A model generated the notes under the pieces. The model was not told the DNA's origin. It made no database searches and saw only the letters and a program-made list of their open reading frames with translations. From positions 4,774,001 through 4,838,000 of the forward strand of contig NC_071331.1 of the NCBI RefSeq assembly GCF_010183535.1: a stretch of 64,000 bases of DNA, written 5' to 3'. This document shows, in pieces, positions 24,060-36,483 of the stretch. The position numbers and the translations under genes are program-made. Each line of letters begins with the position of its first letter. Position 1 is the stretch's first letter. This stretch comes from Caenorhabditis remanei. Lineage: Eukaryota; Nematoda; Chromadorea; Rhabditida; Rhabditidae.

Positions 24060-24300
24060 CATACCTCTTTTTTCTCTAACCGTCTCTATTACATCACACA
24101 CTGTCTAACCGCCCAAGGCACCACCGATCTGTCGCGGAAACAGTTTTATGTGAGGGGTGTCTTGCGCCCAGCGCGTCGAGGAGGAGGGGGGCAGTGACTT
24201 TTTCGACCACACACGAAGGTTGGCATCGTGCCAAGATGAGGGGACAAGAGAGAGCATCGTGGGTTCCGCATAGGATCAAGGTTTCAGCGGCGGCTAATCA
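24060..24300. promoter_or_regulatory. Conserved upstream region of SET gene 1
   Basis: Starts about 170 bases before the SET gene 1 start codon and matches 43740-43980, upstream of SET gene 2. The shared G/C-rich blocks include CTCTATTACATCACACACTG and GTTGGCATCGTGCCAAG. It is the best candidate for the conserved promoter of the pair. Confidence 0.5.
24220..24234. promoter_or_regulatory. Perfect NFI-type palindrome upstream of SET gene 1
   Basis: TTGGC-ATCGT-GCCAA, conserved exactly at 43899-43913 upstream of SET gene 2. Confidence 0.45.
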
Positions 24301-24795
24301 AAAAGGGTTATAAGGATTTCGAAAAATCTCTGAATACTTGTTAAGACTGGGCCTTGTCAAAAATGTTCACATTTTCATTGAAAAAGTGAAACAATGTCAA
24401 AAAAACGCCTCTTTCTCTGCTCTGCAAAAATACATATACTGTGCTAAAGACTTAATAAGTTCTAATGGAATAATTCAAATCTTAATTGTAAATATCCTAG
24501 TTGGATCGTTTAATTAAAATTTCAAAATTATTCGTTTCTTTAAAATTTCAGCGATACAGTAGAAAAAGTTACGTTTAAATTTTAGAGCATAATTAAGAAA
24601 AAATCGACTCAGCTAATCGATTTTAGGCGAGCGGTTGGGAAGATGATGGTGTGAAGGAGCATGAGGGGTAAGGACACCGTTCATTATCTCTGTGTCTTAC
24701 ACTCTCCCTCTCTCTCTCAATCTGTCTTTTACCAGAGAATATGTGTGTGTGTGTACACATGTACATAAATTTTCTTAGGACGACCAATACACCTC

Positions 24796-24810
24796 TTGGC
24801 ACTTTGCCAA
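24796..24810. promoter_or_regulatory. Perfect NFI-type palindrome in duplicated module
   Basis: TTGGC-ACTTT-GCCAA, just before the hAT insertion. The copies are 44735-44749 (perfect) and 52351-52365 (one mismatch). Confidence 0.4.
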
Positions 24811-24997
24811 GATCGTGTTGTGAGAACTAAAAAAGTTATCGGAAGTTTGATGCGTAAATGGAACTATGACTTATCACTATGAAAAAATTGTGAGTTTGTG
24901 TTAGAAAACTGGGTGAAACGGAAATGTGTTCAAATTTTAAGAGTTAAATTAATACATTTTTCGAAAACATGGTGACGTAAAAAATAAACATCGGGAC

Positions 24998-27916
24998 CAG
25001 ACTTGTCACGGGCCGGGCCGGGCCGGGCCGGGCCGGGCCGAAATCAGAAAAAAATCTCGGCCCGGCCCGCTCGGCCCGTTTTGAAACATGTTTTGAACAA
25101 ATTTTGAAATTTTGAAAAATTTTTGAATTTTTTTTTGAAAAGTTGTAGTATTCGAATCAAATTGTGAAATACAACCAAAAAAAGGATGTAGGGTAATGTT
25201 AATCATTTTTAGCTGTATAGATTGTATGGAATATACTATTTATATTTATTAAAAATGAATAGTATTCAGTGCTTCAAAAAGCATCCCGTTCAAACAGAAC
25301 AACGCAAAAACACAACAAAAGAGAACAAAAAACAAAAACAAAAAACGGAAAATCTATTGTGAAAGTTCGTCGACCCATTCGGGAAACTTGCTCGCCAATT
25401 GGCATCCCATGACGACGAGCTCCGCTTTGGAGTACTGCAGTCGCGTGCGGCGCTTATCCAAAAGGTGAGCAGCAGTTGAAAAGCAACTTTCACAAACGGC
25501 TTCACTTGCCACGACACTGAACAGTCTTGAAGCCACTTCATGGAGCGTAGGAAATTCGCTCTTTTTCCGACGCCAGTAAGATTCGAGAGTTTCGTTAGCA
25601 GTTGAGTCGACGTGTTCGTTTAAATATCTGCAATACAAATTTAAATGTCATTGTGATAGAAATTTCAATTACCTCTCTAGTTCATCGTTATTATGAACAC
25701 TGGATGAGGGTGTGTCACGGAAGAGAGCATATAATACGTCGATGCCGTCTGTTTGTGTGGGAGCAGGAGAAATCGGCATAGGTGACGGGTCCTTTGGAAG
25801 CTGGTTCATGATAAAGTGTTTAGCTCTGGATTTCTCGGTTGCATCGAAATTTGACATTTTCTTAGTATAAGGGGATAATAAAACAGCGCCATAGTGTAAA
25901 TCGGTGAACTCAGCATAATAATGCTTGATGGCCAATCGACCGGATTCTGACATAGCTTGAACATATTCTTTGTCAATCGTATCGATATCAACTCCAGAAA
26001 AATCATTATCGAGAAACTGTTTGAATCGGTTGTCTAAATGCTTATAGGCTGGTAGGACCAGATTCAACGTAATTTTCTTTTGGTTTTGAAAGACCTCGTT
26101 GTACTGCATGAGAGGGGAAAACACAAGCAAAATTGAATGAGCCAGTTTTTCGTCTTCCATACCGAGGCGCCTGACTCGTTCTCTCCCTTTAGGAGAAAAT
26201 AGTTGAATATTCTTCTCAATGAAATCCATCAACTCCATAACATCTTTTAGACAGTGAACACCGTTGAGCCATCTAGTATCACACGGAAGTGTTGGAAGAC
26301 GTGGAAGGGAATGACACAGTGTCGAGTTTCCTCTGACGTATCCGGCAATCTTCTTTGAAATAGTGATAACGTCTTCCAATCGAGCAAGCATATCAATCAC
26401 TTCCGGCGGCAACTGCTACCTATGCATCAACATCGGTGAAATAATTTTTGAGCCAAGCAAGCTCACGCTATGCGACACACACCGTACGTCTGAAGAACAT
26501 TTCTATGCTTATTGAGCGGCAAAAACGCACTCACAGCTATGAAAATAATTTCCGATATTTGATAGTCCGCCGTCTGCTGTCACATAGCAAGCTTCAATCT
26601 GTTCTTGTGTCCATCCGTACTCTTCCAGCCGGTGTTTAATCAATTTCGCCGTCTAAATTTGATCGAATTTTTTGAATTTCTGATAAAATCAACGTACATC
26701 ATAACCACTTTTTCCTTCGAACGAGGGAATGAATGACAAAGGCACAACGTGGAGAGTGAAATTTTCGTCAACAAAAGATCCGTATACACTCAGATAATGG
26801 GTAACCAATTTGCCATAATCGATTATGAGATGGAGTTTGTTCCCGACATAACGTGTCAAATAATTGAAAAGTTTCGAAATCAGGCTCTGAGCCATATTCT
26901 CCGAAATTTTTTGAATAGTGTTTCGACAAGGAAGTTGATTTAAGGCCGCTTCACCGTACCCTCCACTTCTGAAATATTAATTAGTTTCAATCGCTTACAT
27001 AACAAGCTGAGCTACTCACAACGAATTGCTTACGTCCAGTACTAGTTTTCGCATTGCCATGGAGCTGAGGTGATTAAAAGAACGTCCTGAGCGGACTCCA
27101 TATTTAGCCAGAGAATTTGAAATTTTATTTAATTCGATTTGGCGGTATCTTTTGGTTGTATATTCTGTAAACAGCTATTTTTCTCTGAAACTTTTCGCAA
27201 CCCATCAGATTACTATATTTTTGTCATTAGTTTTGCTTATTTTTACGAAAAATCTCTGAAAAAACGGATACCGTCGATTTTACGAGTTTTCACTTCCAGA
27301 ACATTCGTATCCATGTTTTCCATTCCTTCATCAACCATTTTTCTTTTCTTTTTGCACCACGTTTTGGAGTGCCGCCGTAGATGACTTCCGTCTCTACCAC
27401 TGAGCAGCTTCTTACAATCGAAGCACATAACACGTCCCGTATCCTGATAATCGCTCTCTCCTTCACTACGATACATGACAATACGGAAATTCTCATCACG
27501 AAATACCTCATCCTGCAATATTTTCAAAATAAAATTGAGAAAGCTGAATTGACACTTACAGTTTTCACTTTATCATCTCCCTTTTCAATATAACCTTGCA
27601 GTAACTTGGTGAGCTTGACCTCCTTTTCAGTATCCGTCATATTATTTTATGAAATTATCAATACCGGGAAGGAATATTCAACGAAACGGGGAAAACTGGG
27701 AAAAGAAATGGGAAAAATACTTGTAACCGCACGATAAACAACAGGCGCTTGCGTAATTTCGGAGTGTCGTTGTCTTCCGTAATTTCGGAGTGTCGTTGTT
27801 TTGTAAAAGCGCGCGAAATCAAATAAAATAAAAAATTGCAAAAAATACTTTCCGGGCCGACCGGGCCGGGCCGGGCCGCGAGAAATTTCGGGCCGGCCCG
27901 ATTTTTGACAAGTCTG
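24998..27916 (-). mobile_element. Full-length hAT transposon, about 2.9 kb
   Basis: Termini CAGACTTGTCA and TGACAAGTCTG form the TIRs. CATCGGGAC occurs directly on both sides (24989-24997 and 27917-27925), consistent with the 8-bp duplication of hAT plus one ambiguous base. Both ends carry tandem GGGCC units just inside the TIR. The element encodes a BED finger and transposase on the minus strand. The intact termini and identical target duplication point to a recent insertion. It lies in the non-coding module upstream of SET gene 1. Confidence 0.92.
25354..27640 (-). pseudogene. hAT transposase with BED zinc finger, one in-frame stop
   Basis: Exons on the minus strand: 27560-27640 (start MTDTEKEVKLTKLLQGY), 27272-27512, 27020-27164, 26698-26968, 26535-26652, 25673-26489 and 25354-25627. 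All six junctions keep phase with GT-AG introns of 44-107 bases. Exon 2 has a BED-type finger, CFDCKKLLSGRDGSHLRRH...C. Exons 3-6 form the RNase H-like core. Exon 7 carries the hAT C-terminal dimerisation region (FPTLHEVASRLFSVVASEA followed by LLDKRRTRL). The only defect I find is TAG at 26416-26418 between PMLMHR and QLPPEVIDML. It catalyses element excision and integration in the nucleus. Loss appears very recent unless the stop is a read error. Confidence 0.85.
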
Positions 27917-27939
27917 CATCGGGACTGATTGCCGGAAGT

Positions 27940-28310
27940 CAGAACCCTAAATGGTCAACTTTATGAGTGTGGCACGGCCTCTCAGATTGTCTCACAATAT
28001 CGATTGTTTATGGAGCGTACAGATCACAAGTACAGCTTCATTTTTGAAGTTGACAACTTTTTTGTTCTGACACATCCTAAGAAGTTATTAATGGTCAAAA
28101 AAAAATTGTTGCCCTTTTTCAGTGCTAAAATGAGAAATTTTTGAGCTGTATACATAGACTGCCTGTAACTTCTTAGGATGTGTCCGTACAAAATAGTTGT
28201 CAACTACAAAAATGAAGCTCTATTTGTGATCTATACACTTCATAAACAATCGATTCTGTGAGACAATCAATGAGGCCGTCTTACACTCACAAAGTTAACC
28301 ATTTTCAGCT
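27940..28310. repeat. Palindromic MITE with GTTGACAACTTTTTTGT core
   Basis: Arms 27945-28110 and 28145-28305 are inverted copies (GGTCAACTTTATGAGTGT against ACTCACAAAGTTAACC). The inner GAAGTTGACAACTTTTTTGT is shared with elements at 29171, 39380, 42840 and 56329. Confidence 0.7.
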
Positions 28311-28319
28311 AAAAACTGC

Positions 28320-29170
28320 AAGTGTCGCATTACTGTACATTGTATTGTGGTTTTTGCAGAAATTTTAACTGTAATCCAAAAAGAAACCTATTTCATAAAC
28401 CTCATTAAAAATAATCAAATAGTCGTTATTTAATTTTCGAACCTTAGCTATTTCAAACTAAAAACTTTAATTCACCACAAATTCAATTTTCCATGAGACG
28501 ACCAACACGTTTACTTAGCGCCCACAGAAAGTTCCTTATCAGTGATGACCTCTTTTCTGTTACAAGACATACATGTAGGTAATTGCTGGTAACAAACAAT
28601 GATTAACACGGACGAGTACACAAATAAGATATAACAGAGACTTTCGCAAACCTTATTGAAATTCCGAAACCTGAAAAAAGTGTAAATTTGTAAGTTTTAA
28701 GAATTTATTGAAAAACGCATTCTCAGTCGTTTTTATGTCTGGAAAAGGAATATTTGATGAGTTTTCATCTTTTTCTCTGTTCCCAGTCTTTATGAATTAT
28801 GTACTTACGGCTATTTTCCATTACTGATTTACCATTTAGCACCGAAACGCGTTGTTTTTGCCAAAAAAACTGTTTCAGATCCACATTATCTGTGAATACA
28901 TATTGAACGATTTTTGCAATTCATTGGTTTCCAACTTACGAAACTTAAAATTATGTGGCAAACAAAATTTGGCTCCGCCAACATCATGACTACAAACTGG
29001 CTCGGTGTCATGGATTATCTTGACTTACAGACTACTTATTACTAAAGCGCATCTGACTTTCACATTAACACTTTGTTGTAACAGTGGAGAAAGAAAATAA
29101 TTAGTTGCTATCTGACTATAATTTTCTGCTTTTTTGGTTTATTGCACTAGTATTCAAATTTAATGTCGTA
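28320..29170. other. Non-coding duplicated module, copy A
   Basis: No gene seen. It matches 44990-45560 and about 45740-46124 (copy B), for example the ACACGTTTACTTAGCG and CTTATCAGTGATGACCTC stretches. It carries a 21U-type core at 28870 (+) with CAAT 50 bases away. 28893-28915 is the uninterrupted form of the site where the element at 46125 inserted. Confidence 0.6.
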
Positions 29171-29593
29171 TACAGTACCAGCGAAAAATCTATCATATTT
29201 TGCCTTACCCAGTGGAAAATGTAGAATTTTGAGAGTCAAACAACTTTTTATGGGATTGAACAGATCAAGAGTAGAACTTCATTTTTGTAGTTGACAACTT
29301 TTTTGTACAGACGCTCCCTAGAAAGGTATGGCCATTTTAAAGGGACATCTCCAAAATCGCTCAATTTTGCACTGAAATGGGTCAATTTAGGGAGAAATTA
29401 CTTTGTCGATATGTAACTTTCTAGGGAGCGTCTGTACAAAAAAGTTGTCAACTAGAAAAAGTTATATCCTTGGTCTGTTCGATTCCATAAAAAGTCATTT
29501 TGTGGGAAAGATAGCTTTATCATGACACACTCTCAAAGTGGGGCATTTTCAACAGAAAAAGGCTAAAATGATAGATTTTTGGCCGGTACTGTA
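29171..29593. mobile_element. Mariner-like palindromic MITE
   Basis: Termini ACAGTACCAGCGAAAAATC and its inverted partner ending GGCCGGTACTGT, flanked by TA. The interior has the conserved GTTGACAACTTTTTTGTAC block in both arms. Confidence 0.75.
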
Positions 29594-29645
29594 ACTACAA
29601 GTTTTTCAAAAAACTAAAAATAGGTTTTTGCAAAGCCTAAACATT

Positions 29646-29713
29646 CTGTTTCATAGTGCATTTACTTTCGCTGGTAGGACAGTCAAATTTAATTGGCTTG
29701 GATTAATGACGAT
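29646..29713 (+). ncRNA. Predicted 21U-RNA locus (core 29646-29653)
   Basis: CTGTTTCA followed by TAAT at 29690-29693, offset 47. Confidence 0.5.
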
Positions 29714-30176
29714 CTGGCGGATATGTGTAGACACTTTCATGCACCTGTTTTTCTTGTAGTCTCTCTACGATTAAGATGATCATCACGTAACAAATAGAGA
29801 GGGAAACGGAGGGGACCGTGGGAATCTTATATGGTAATGGAGGGAGATAGTATCGCGTTGGAAAGGAGAGAAGTGTAAACATTACAAAATTGGGAGGATA
29901 TCTAGAGGGAAAAAGGTACTGCAGTATGTAGCTATAAGACATAAAATACTGTTAATGAACCACGTATTGGAGAATTTGTGCCAGCCATATCAATATTCTA
30001 CCAAGATAGATTATATTTTACTACTTTTAAAAACGGAAAATTGTTTCTTTCATGGTTTACTGATTTGGATTTTTTTTCTGTTTTGATAATTGTATAAACT
30101 TCAAATCATTAAAATGATGACGTTTCGCAAATTCTTCAAATATCTTTGATAGATACTGCTTCTGACAGCCTTTCTT
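29700..30176. other. Non-coding duplicated module, copy A continued
   Basis: No gene seen. 29790-30060 matches 46855-47170 (GGGGACCGTG, GGAGGGAGATA). Confidence 0.5.
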
Positions 30177-30556
30177 ACTAGGGAAGGTCATGGACTCGGT
30201 CTGGAGTTATGTGTCGTGACCTATATCATTTGAAAGCTGAGAAAACGATGTTTCCAAATATGTATTCAGTTTTTGCCCTCGAGGCCTGGTAGTCTAGAAA
30301 AACAAGGTCAAAGCTAGAAAAATGACAAAATTATTGCCTTTTTAAAACGCGAAAATTGCAAAAAATTTCAAAAAATTTTTTCCCGTGTTAAAAAGGCAAT
30401 AATTTGTCATTTTTTCTAACTTTGACCCCGTGTTTCTCAAATACCAGGCCTCGAGGGCAAAAACTGAATATATATTTGGAAACAGCGTTTTCTCAGCTTT
30501 CGAATGATATAGGTCACGACACATATCTCCAGACCGAGTCGAGGACCTTCCCTAGT
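30177..30556. mobile_element. Palindromic MITE, CTAGGGAAGGTC termini
   Basis: Inverted arms of about 180 bp (CTCGGTCTGGAGTTATG; CCCTCGAGGCCTGG) around a G/C-poor centre. Arm fragments recur at 23060-23180, 33690-33810 and 43140-43220. Confidence 0.75.
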
Positions 30557-31865
30557 TAGATAGTAGTTGACTCTCATGTTAAAAATGTAATCAGACAATT
30601 ATGAACTGAAAACTTTTCCGTGTTTTTTTTAATTAAAAAAATATTCTTATAATTTTCTATGAATAAACTTTGAATTTGTTTGAGCTAGTTTCAAGACTTT
30701 ATCTTTGCTAATTGCTACCCGAAAATACAGTTTCAGAGGTCCCATAATTATGCTGGAGTGAGTGTCCAGGTAATTCATGCATATTTAAGGGAATAGAATA
30801 ATATACTGTTTTGAAGAAAAGATAAATTTTAACTCATTTTCTGGCAGTTTAATGGAATTTCCACTGTGTACATTATCAATGAAACTCGATTTTTTATTGG
30901 GAAGATTTATTGTTCTTGGCTCAGCGGGGCGTACACACTTTCTCTGCCGACCGAGGTGCATTTTCCTCTTTTTATTTTTTTCTACCGGGAAATATATTAC
31001 TGCAATCTAAACTAAATGTAACTAAAACAGACAGAAATAATAAAAGACGGAGCAGGCACCTTTACACATGCTTGAAATACAACTGTTTTGTTTGATTCAA
31101 GAAGAAAATGGCTGAAGATCGGGAAAAACGACACTGAAAAGAATGCGGAATTATATATGTGTCCCTATCCGGTGAACATGCCTTTTTTCCGATTTTAAGA
31201 GATTCGCCATTGACGATTATTATAGTACTAGACCTCTGCTCATTATCATACAAAACACCCTTTTTGAAACATAATTATATTTATTCTGACTTGTTAATTA
31301 ATAATTATGAACAGACAATTTCGATAGGTTACAATGATGCAGTTTAAAATTATTATCAAAAATTATTCATGAAAAAATAAGTAGACCCTGAACGATCCTA
31401 GTTTTTTAGGTTTTGTTACAGAGATTTTTTTTGAGAATTCAGGTTGTTGTAAGATTTTTCCAATCTTTGGTAGAAGAAAAAGAGTCAATCGGTTTAAGAA
31501 TAACTGTTAGATTTTTGTTAGATCTTTACTGTTATAGAAAAATAGTGATGTAATATTGAACATTTTACTGTAACTTCATAGTCTTTTTCATTTTTGGTGG
31601 GTTTTGATAGTAAATCATTAGTACCGAAGAAACCGATATTGATCTCACATCAGGTTCCTGAAAATCTAGTTTTCTGAAAAGCAGACATTCTTATCATGGA
31701 TTTTTAATTTCTAATTCCTATTTTTTATAGTAAAGTTGTTAAAAAGGTGGAAGGTTGCATTAAAAACCTGAAACTCAATACATCTTCTTAAACAACAGTT
31801 GTGAAATAATGTTGTGAATTTGTTCCCCAATGTTACGGTTTGATAAAATATTTTTAAAGGTTATG
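30557..31865. other. Non-coding, copy A of duplicated segment
   Basis: No gene seen. 30590-30770 matches 47260-47490 and in part 53120-53270. 31470-31800 matches 50090-50470, including GAAACCGATATTGATCTCA. Confidence 0.55.
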
Positions 31866-31873
31866 CTCAGAAT

Positions 31874-32444
31874 CAGAGTTGAGCGGAATTCCGCCTTCCG
31901 CCTTCCGCCTTCCGCTTTCCGCCACTTTTTTCTTTCCGCCTTCCGCTTTCCGCTCTCCGCCGAAAAATGTTTTGTTCCGCCTTCCGCTTTCCGCTTTCCG
32001 CCAAACATTTTCCTATTTCCGCTTTCCGCCTTCCGCCTTCCGCTGTTCAAAGATTTTTTCCTCAGCTTGAAGAATTTGATCACCTATTCCAATTTACTGA
32101 TATTTTTGTGGTTTTTTGCAGCAAAGCTATCAGTTTTTATCAAAAAAACAAAATTTAACTCAAATTTAACCATTTTAGTGTTTTTTACTACAAAATAAGG
32201 CCAAAATCGTATTTTTGAAAGCGACATTGTGTTCCGCCTTCCGCCTTTTGGCATTTTTTTCCATTCCGCTTTCCGCCTTCCGCCTTCCGCCAAAAAATTT
32301 TCGCTTCCGCCTTCCGCTCTCCGCTTTCCGCCGATATTTTTTAAATTCCGCCTTCCGCCTTCCGCTTTCCGCCCAAAAAATGTTCATTCCGCTTTCCGCC
32401 TTCCGCCTTCCGCCATTTCAAAAACCGCATTCCGCTCAACTCTG
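31874..32444. mobile_element. hAT-type MITE filled with TTCCGCC repeats
   Basis: Termini CAGAGTTGAGCGGAATTCCGCC and its partner CCGCTCAACTCTG. The 8-bp direct repeat CTCAGAAT is present at 31866-31873 and 32445-32452. Much of the interior is degenerate tandem TTCCGCC and TTCCGCT on one strand, around unique A/T-rich sequence at 32050-32210. Long frames through it are repeat artefacts. Confidence 0.9.
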
Positions 32445-32711
32445 CTCAGAATAGTGAAATTGAAGATCTCACAGCAAGATAACGACGCAGTGAAACATGT
32501 AACTTTATCGGGAGAAAATGATCATTCTGAAACATAAAGTAGAAGTAATTTTGATAATCTAGATTGAGTTTTTTTCTGTTTCGAATTGCTTTAGTAGTTA
32601 TAAAGATCATTTTGAAAATCGATCGTGGCAATTCACTTTATCCGCCCAAAATAGGCAGGACCATCCAGAAACTCTTAAAAACGTCCCCTTTAACCTTGTT
32701 TTACTTTACAG

Positions 32712-32786
32712 ATCTTCGACGTAGCGGTTCGAGAGACACTCCGAAAACAGAAAAAGCCAAAACCACAATATTGTAGAATTTTGTGA
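32712..32786 (+). pseudogene. Orphan copy of the last exon of the Rho GTPase
   Basis: An acceptor (TTTACAG) followed by a 75-base exon encoding [20 protein letters not shown] then CRIL and stop. It differs from the 19426-19500 exon by two residues (Q to R, F to Y). The duplicated segment runs about 32455-33440, matching 18815-20110, but no GTPase core exon lies upstream. It is a partial duplication, either inert or a donor for exon exchange. Confidence 0.85.
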
Positions 32787-33917
32787 ATTTTGTGAACTGC
32801 AAGCAAGTCATGAAATATACAACTTGTTTTGCTACTAATGCTGCCTAAATTCACAAATGGTCTCATTGGAAAACTTTGAAACTTCAGTGAATCGGAACAA
32901 TTTTCAATTTTCAAGGGAATGTTCATTCAACTTTGAGGTTTGCTTCTTCACTCAAATTTCGATTTTTTCATTTTTAAAAAGTGAGATACTAATCAAGTTA
33001 CTGGCTCAGGTTTTATCAAGATGCTGCTCGAGCAGTGATTTGAAAAAATCGAGCCTGATCACGATGAGATCTATATACTTCACTAATTCTGAAATACAAT
33101 CAGCATAACAGTAAACCCAAACTTTACATTTGACTTTTTCCAAATATAACCTTAAATGCAATGCTTTTTTTCGCTGTTTCATATCCCCCATTTGTAGACC
33201 ATTACATTTTCTCTCAGATTCTTGTAAACATTCATTTGGCGTTAGTTCTTTCTTTCTGGTACGATTACTGGGAGTTCGCGACGGCGTAGTATTAGTTGCT
33301 TAAACCTACAAATAGCAAAAAATATAAATACCAAATTTATTGACTGATTCAGCAAAATCATTTACTATTTTTAATTTTCCAGGTCTTGTTACCGGATCGA
33401 CAAAATAAACACCAACAAGAAAAAATGTATCCTATTTGTTTCAAAAAATAGTCGGAATTGTTATACTTTTTTTGTATTTAGAAGCCTTTTACGTCTGCTT
33501 TCGCAAATGGATAGTACTTAAAAATAATTATATTTATTATTGCGTAGGATGTCGATGCTCGTTGTTTTATTCAACCTTAATTTCATAGTTTGCGAAAAAA
33601 CCGAGTTTTATTACCTGTACTTGGTTAGACAAACGATAATTCTGGATTGGTTTCTTAAAACGTTGTGTTTTGGAACTTTTTTATTCTTACTAGGGAATGA
33701 CTTACACATAGGTTGGAGATACACAACATGACCTATATTGCTGGAAAGCTGACATTTCCCTGATTCCGAATCTATATTCAGTTTTTGCAGTAGCCCTCCC
33801 AGTTTTGAGAAATTCGGCTCCAAAGTTAGGGTAAATTTTAGTGCTCAAACTCAAGTTGTCAACCCGCGTGTTGCCCTAACGCGTAAATCCATTTGGAGGA
33901 TAGTTAAATCAGCGGTT

Positions 33918-33975
33918 GAATGGTCGAGGGGGTTACAGGTGTGGTAGTAGGTGCACACTCTGTGGTTCGACTCCT
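33918..33975 (+). other. tRNA-like sequence with A and B boxes
   Basis: TGGTCGAGGGGGTTACAG fits a tRNA A box and GTGGTTCGACTCC a B box, about 30 bases apart, followed by T runs. The cloverleaf is not convincing, so this is a degenerate tRNA or a Pol III SINE head. Confidence 0.4.
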
Positions 33976-35688
33976 TGCTTTTTTCCTTCCTTTTTACTTA
34001 TTTGTAATCCTCGTTTTTGGGTCCCAGGGTCATTACAATTTCCAGAATTCGGTTTTTGAAGCTGTTCGAGTCTATATTGACTTCCGGCGACGTTTTAAGA
34101 AAAAAAAATTTTTCAAGAAATTCAACTTTTCTGTGACCAAGTCCATGGTGGGCTATCGGAATTTTTTTTGAAAAATGTTTGTTAAAAGTTAGAAAAACAG
34201 TAGAAAATGCGTTTTAATATTAGATTCCATCATGTTTACATGATTGAGATCTTCACTACGATTTTAACTTCGAATCACCACATAAAAAGCAGAGTAATTG
34301 CTTCAAAAAAGTATATACCAGAGTAACAAGACAGGTAAACTTTGGAAAAAAATGTTATGCCTTGCTATAACATTTTCTATTTAGCAATATTGAGCAATAT
34401 TGAAGTTAGCAATATTGAAAGACATGCAGCTTCTTTTATCTCTTTTTTGTGAAACCGCATAGTTTATTTTGAATGAATGTTTCATGTAATCGCTATCAGA
34501 TCCCACGGTGATTTTTTCGCTACATTTCCCGTTGACAATTTTTTGCCCCATGGTGCGCAGAAAAATGGGCGGGGCTAAGGATGTAACCCCGCGGCACAGA
34601 AAAATGAGGTTAATAAATTGCAGTGAAGTGCAGAGAAAGTATAATGAAATGTGTTCGTTTGAAAACAAAAACATGGTAGATAAGTCAAAAATTGCTCGAA
34701 AAACGTATTAATGTTATCAAACCAGAAAGTTTCAAGTGGAAAACATCTAAAATTTGACGTTTCAACTGTATTCATCCGTTTTTCGGCGAAGAGAAGCGTA
34801 AAAAGTGCAATCCAGTGATCAATCTCCCTCGTTTCTAACTTTTTCAAGGCATCTAGGAGAAAATCTGATAAATGAAATGTTGTAAACTCCTATTTGAAAC
34901 ATTTACAATCACACAAGAGACACCGTACAAATCGGAAAGAATGTTGGATCGGGAAGAAACAAATTGGGAAGTGACGAATCGCGAATAACACTTTTTCGCA
35001 AGTTCCAGTGTTTGAAAGGAACGAAAAGTTGATAATTTTTTGTGTAGTTTAGTTATTTAGCTTATCACAAATGGTGTGTTTTCATGTTATTGAACTGATT
35101 TTATGAAAATTTGCTTCGCGACGATGATATTTCGAGTGAAGTTCAAAGTTGTCATCAAAGACAGGTAAAAACACGATTAAAAGTGACAATAAATACACAA
35201 TACACTTTCAAATGACAGTTTTTTTTTCATTTCCGACACTGAAATTTAGAAAAAAAAAACGTTATTCTCGACTCGTCACTTCCCGATTTGCTTCTTCCAG
35301 ATCTTGTTTCTTGCCGATTGAAAATCTCCTTAATTCTCTATAAAACGACTGAAAATGTTCCCTCGTCGTTTGAAACATACTATGGTTCATTTCAATATCG
35401 CTGATTCCACTCTCTGGACGACTTACATGACTTCAAAGTTTCCATTTTTAGTACCGAAATCTCACTAAAATCTGAATAACTTTTTTCACAGAATCGTTCT
35501 GCAAAATTCGAATAAAATTTTGAAATCAGTACAAAATTTCCATTCTTGTGATACATGTCTTGACCCATAACTCCATCTCGATTCGTGATATTTCCCTAAT
35601 TAAATTAGAAGATGTGCTTCTTCGTGAGCTTTCTCAAATCTAGGCCATCGTCATTTTAAAAACTAGGCCATCAGGAATTTTTAATTTC

Positions 35689-36036
35689 AACAAACTCCCG
35701 TTTTCTATAAGAAAACGAATCGGAAACTATCCCAATTTTTTTCTACAAAAACTAGATCGAAAAAAAAAATTTTCATGAAAGCGTTTTTTTTAATTCATGG
35801 ATTCAGTTTTTTTAAAAACCTCTTCAAAGTTTGTGGAAGAGAAAATAACACTGACGAAAATCACTTCAACAAACTCCCGTTTTCTATACGAAGGAGGCCT
35901 TAAAACGGCAGGAATTTTTTTCTACAAAAACTAGATCGAAAAAAATTAATCTCATGAGGCCGTTTTTTTTCAATTTCGATTTCTATTTTTTTATATAGCT
36001 GATTAAAAATTATGGCAGAGAAAATTACACTGCGTT
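35689..36036. repeat. Tandem direct duplication, unit about 175 bp
   Basis: 35689-35855 and 35866-36036 share TTCAACAAACTCCCGTTTTC, TTCTACAAAAACTAGATCGA and the end GAGAAAATAACACTG. They are diverged in the middle. Confidence 0.65.
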
Positions 36037-36291
36037 GTCTGGCGGAGCGCATTTCCCTCACGGGGTCGTGACCTAGCGAGAAGCAGAAATATGGAAGAGA
36101 AACCCAAATTTAATGTAGCGAAAAAATCACCGTGGATCCGAATATTCTTAGGATCTCCAATTATTCAAAACATTTGTCTGATTTGTCTGGAAATAAAATA
36201 TCAAAAATCAACTATTTATTTGGTTCAAAAATACCATTTTTATTGAAAGAAAAGGAAATTTATTGAAAAAATGAAGAAAAAAAAACATAGC

Positions 36292-36357
36292 AAAGAAAAA
36301 ATTGATTTCCAATTGTTATTTTTTGTAAAATTCACACATATCAGGAAAGTGAAACAG
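36292..36357 (-). ncRNA. Predicted 21U-RNA locus (core 36350-36357, minus)
   Basis: Minus-strand core with YRNT CAAT and U at 36312, offset 45. Confidence 0.5.
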
Positions 36358-36483
36358 GTAAATAATTTTTTTAATATAAAGTGAAAAATAATCGCGCAAT
36401 AATAATACTACCATCTTTTTGGAATGTGGGCATGAAAGGTCGCGGATTATTAGTTTTCGAGAAATTGGAAATTTTGGTCAAGG

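Larger units (their letters stand above)
33441..36480. other. Intergenic, no protein gene seen
   Basis: A/T-rich, containing a MITE arm fragment at 33690-33810, a tRNA-like sequence at 33918-33975, a direct repeat pair at 35689-36036 and a minus-strand 21U-type motif at 36350. No recognised coding. Confidence 0.5.

Noticed and set aside
31775..32537. Long Arg/Glu- or Pro/Ser-rich open frames
   Set aside because: Translations of tandem TTCCGCC repeats inside a MITE; periodic and stop-free for compositional reasons.
35140..35343. Small Ser/Arg-rich open frame
   Set aside because: No homology, no splice sites, and A/T-rich codon use like the intergenic background.
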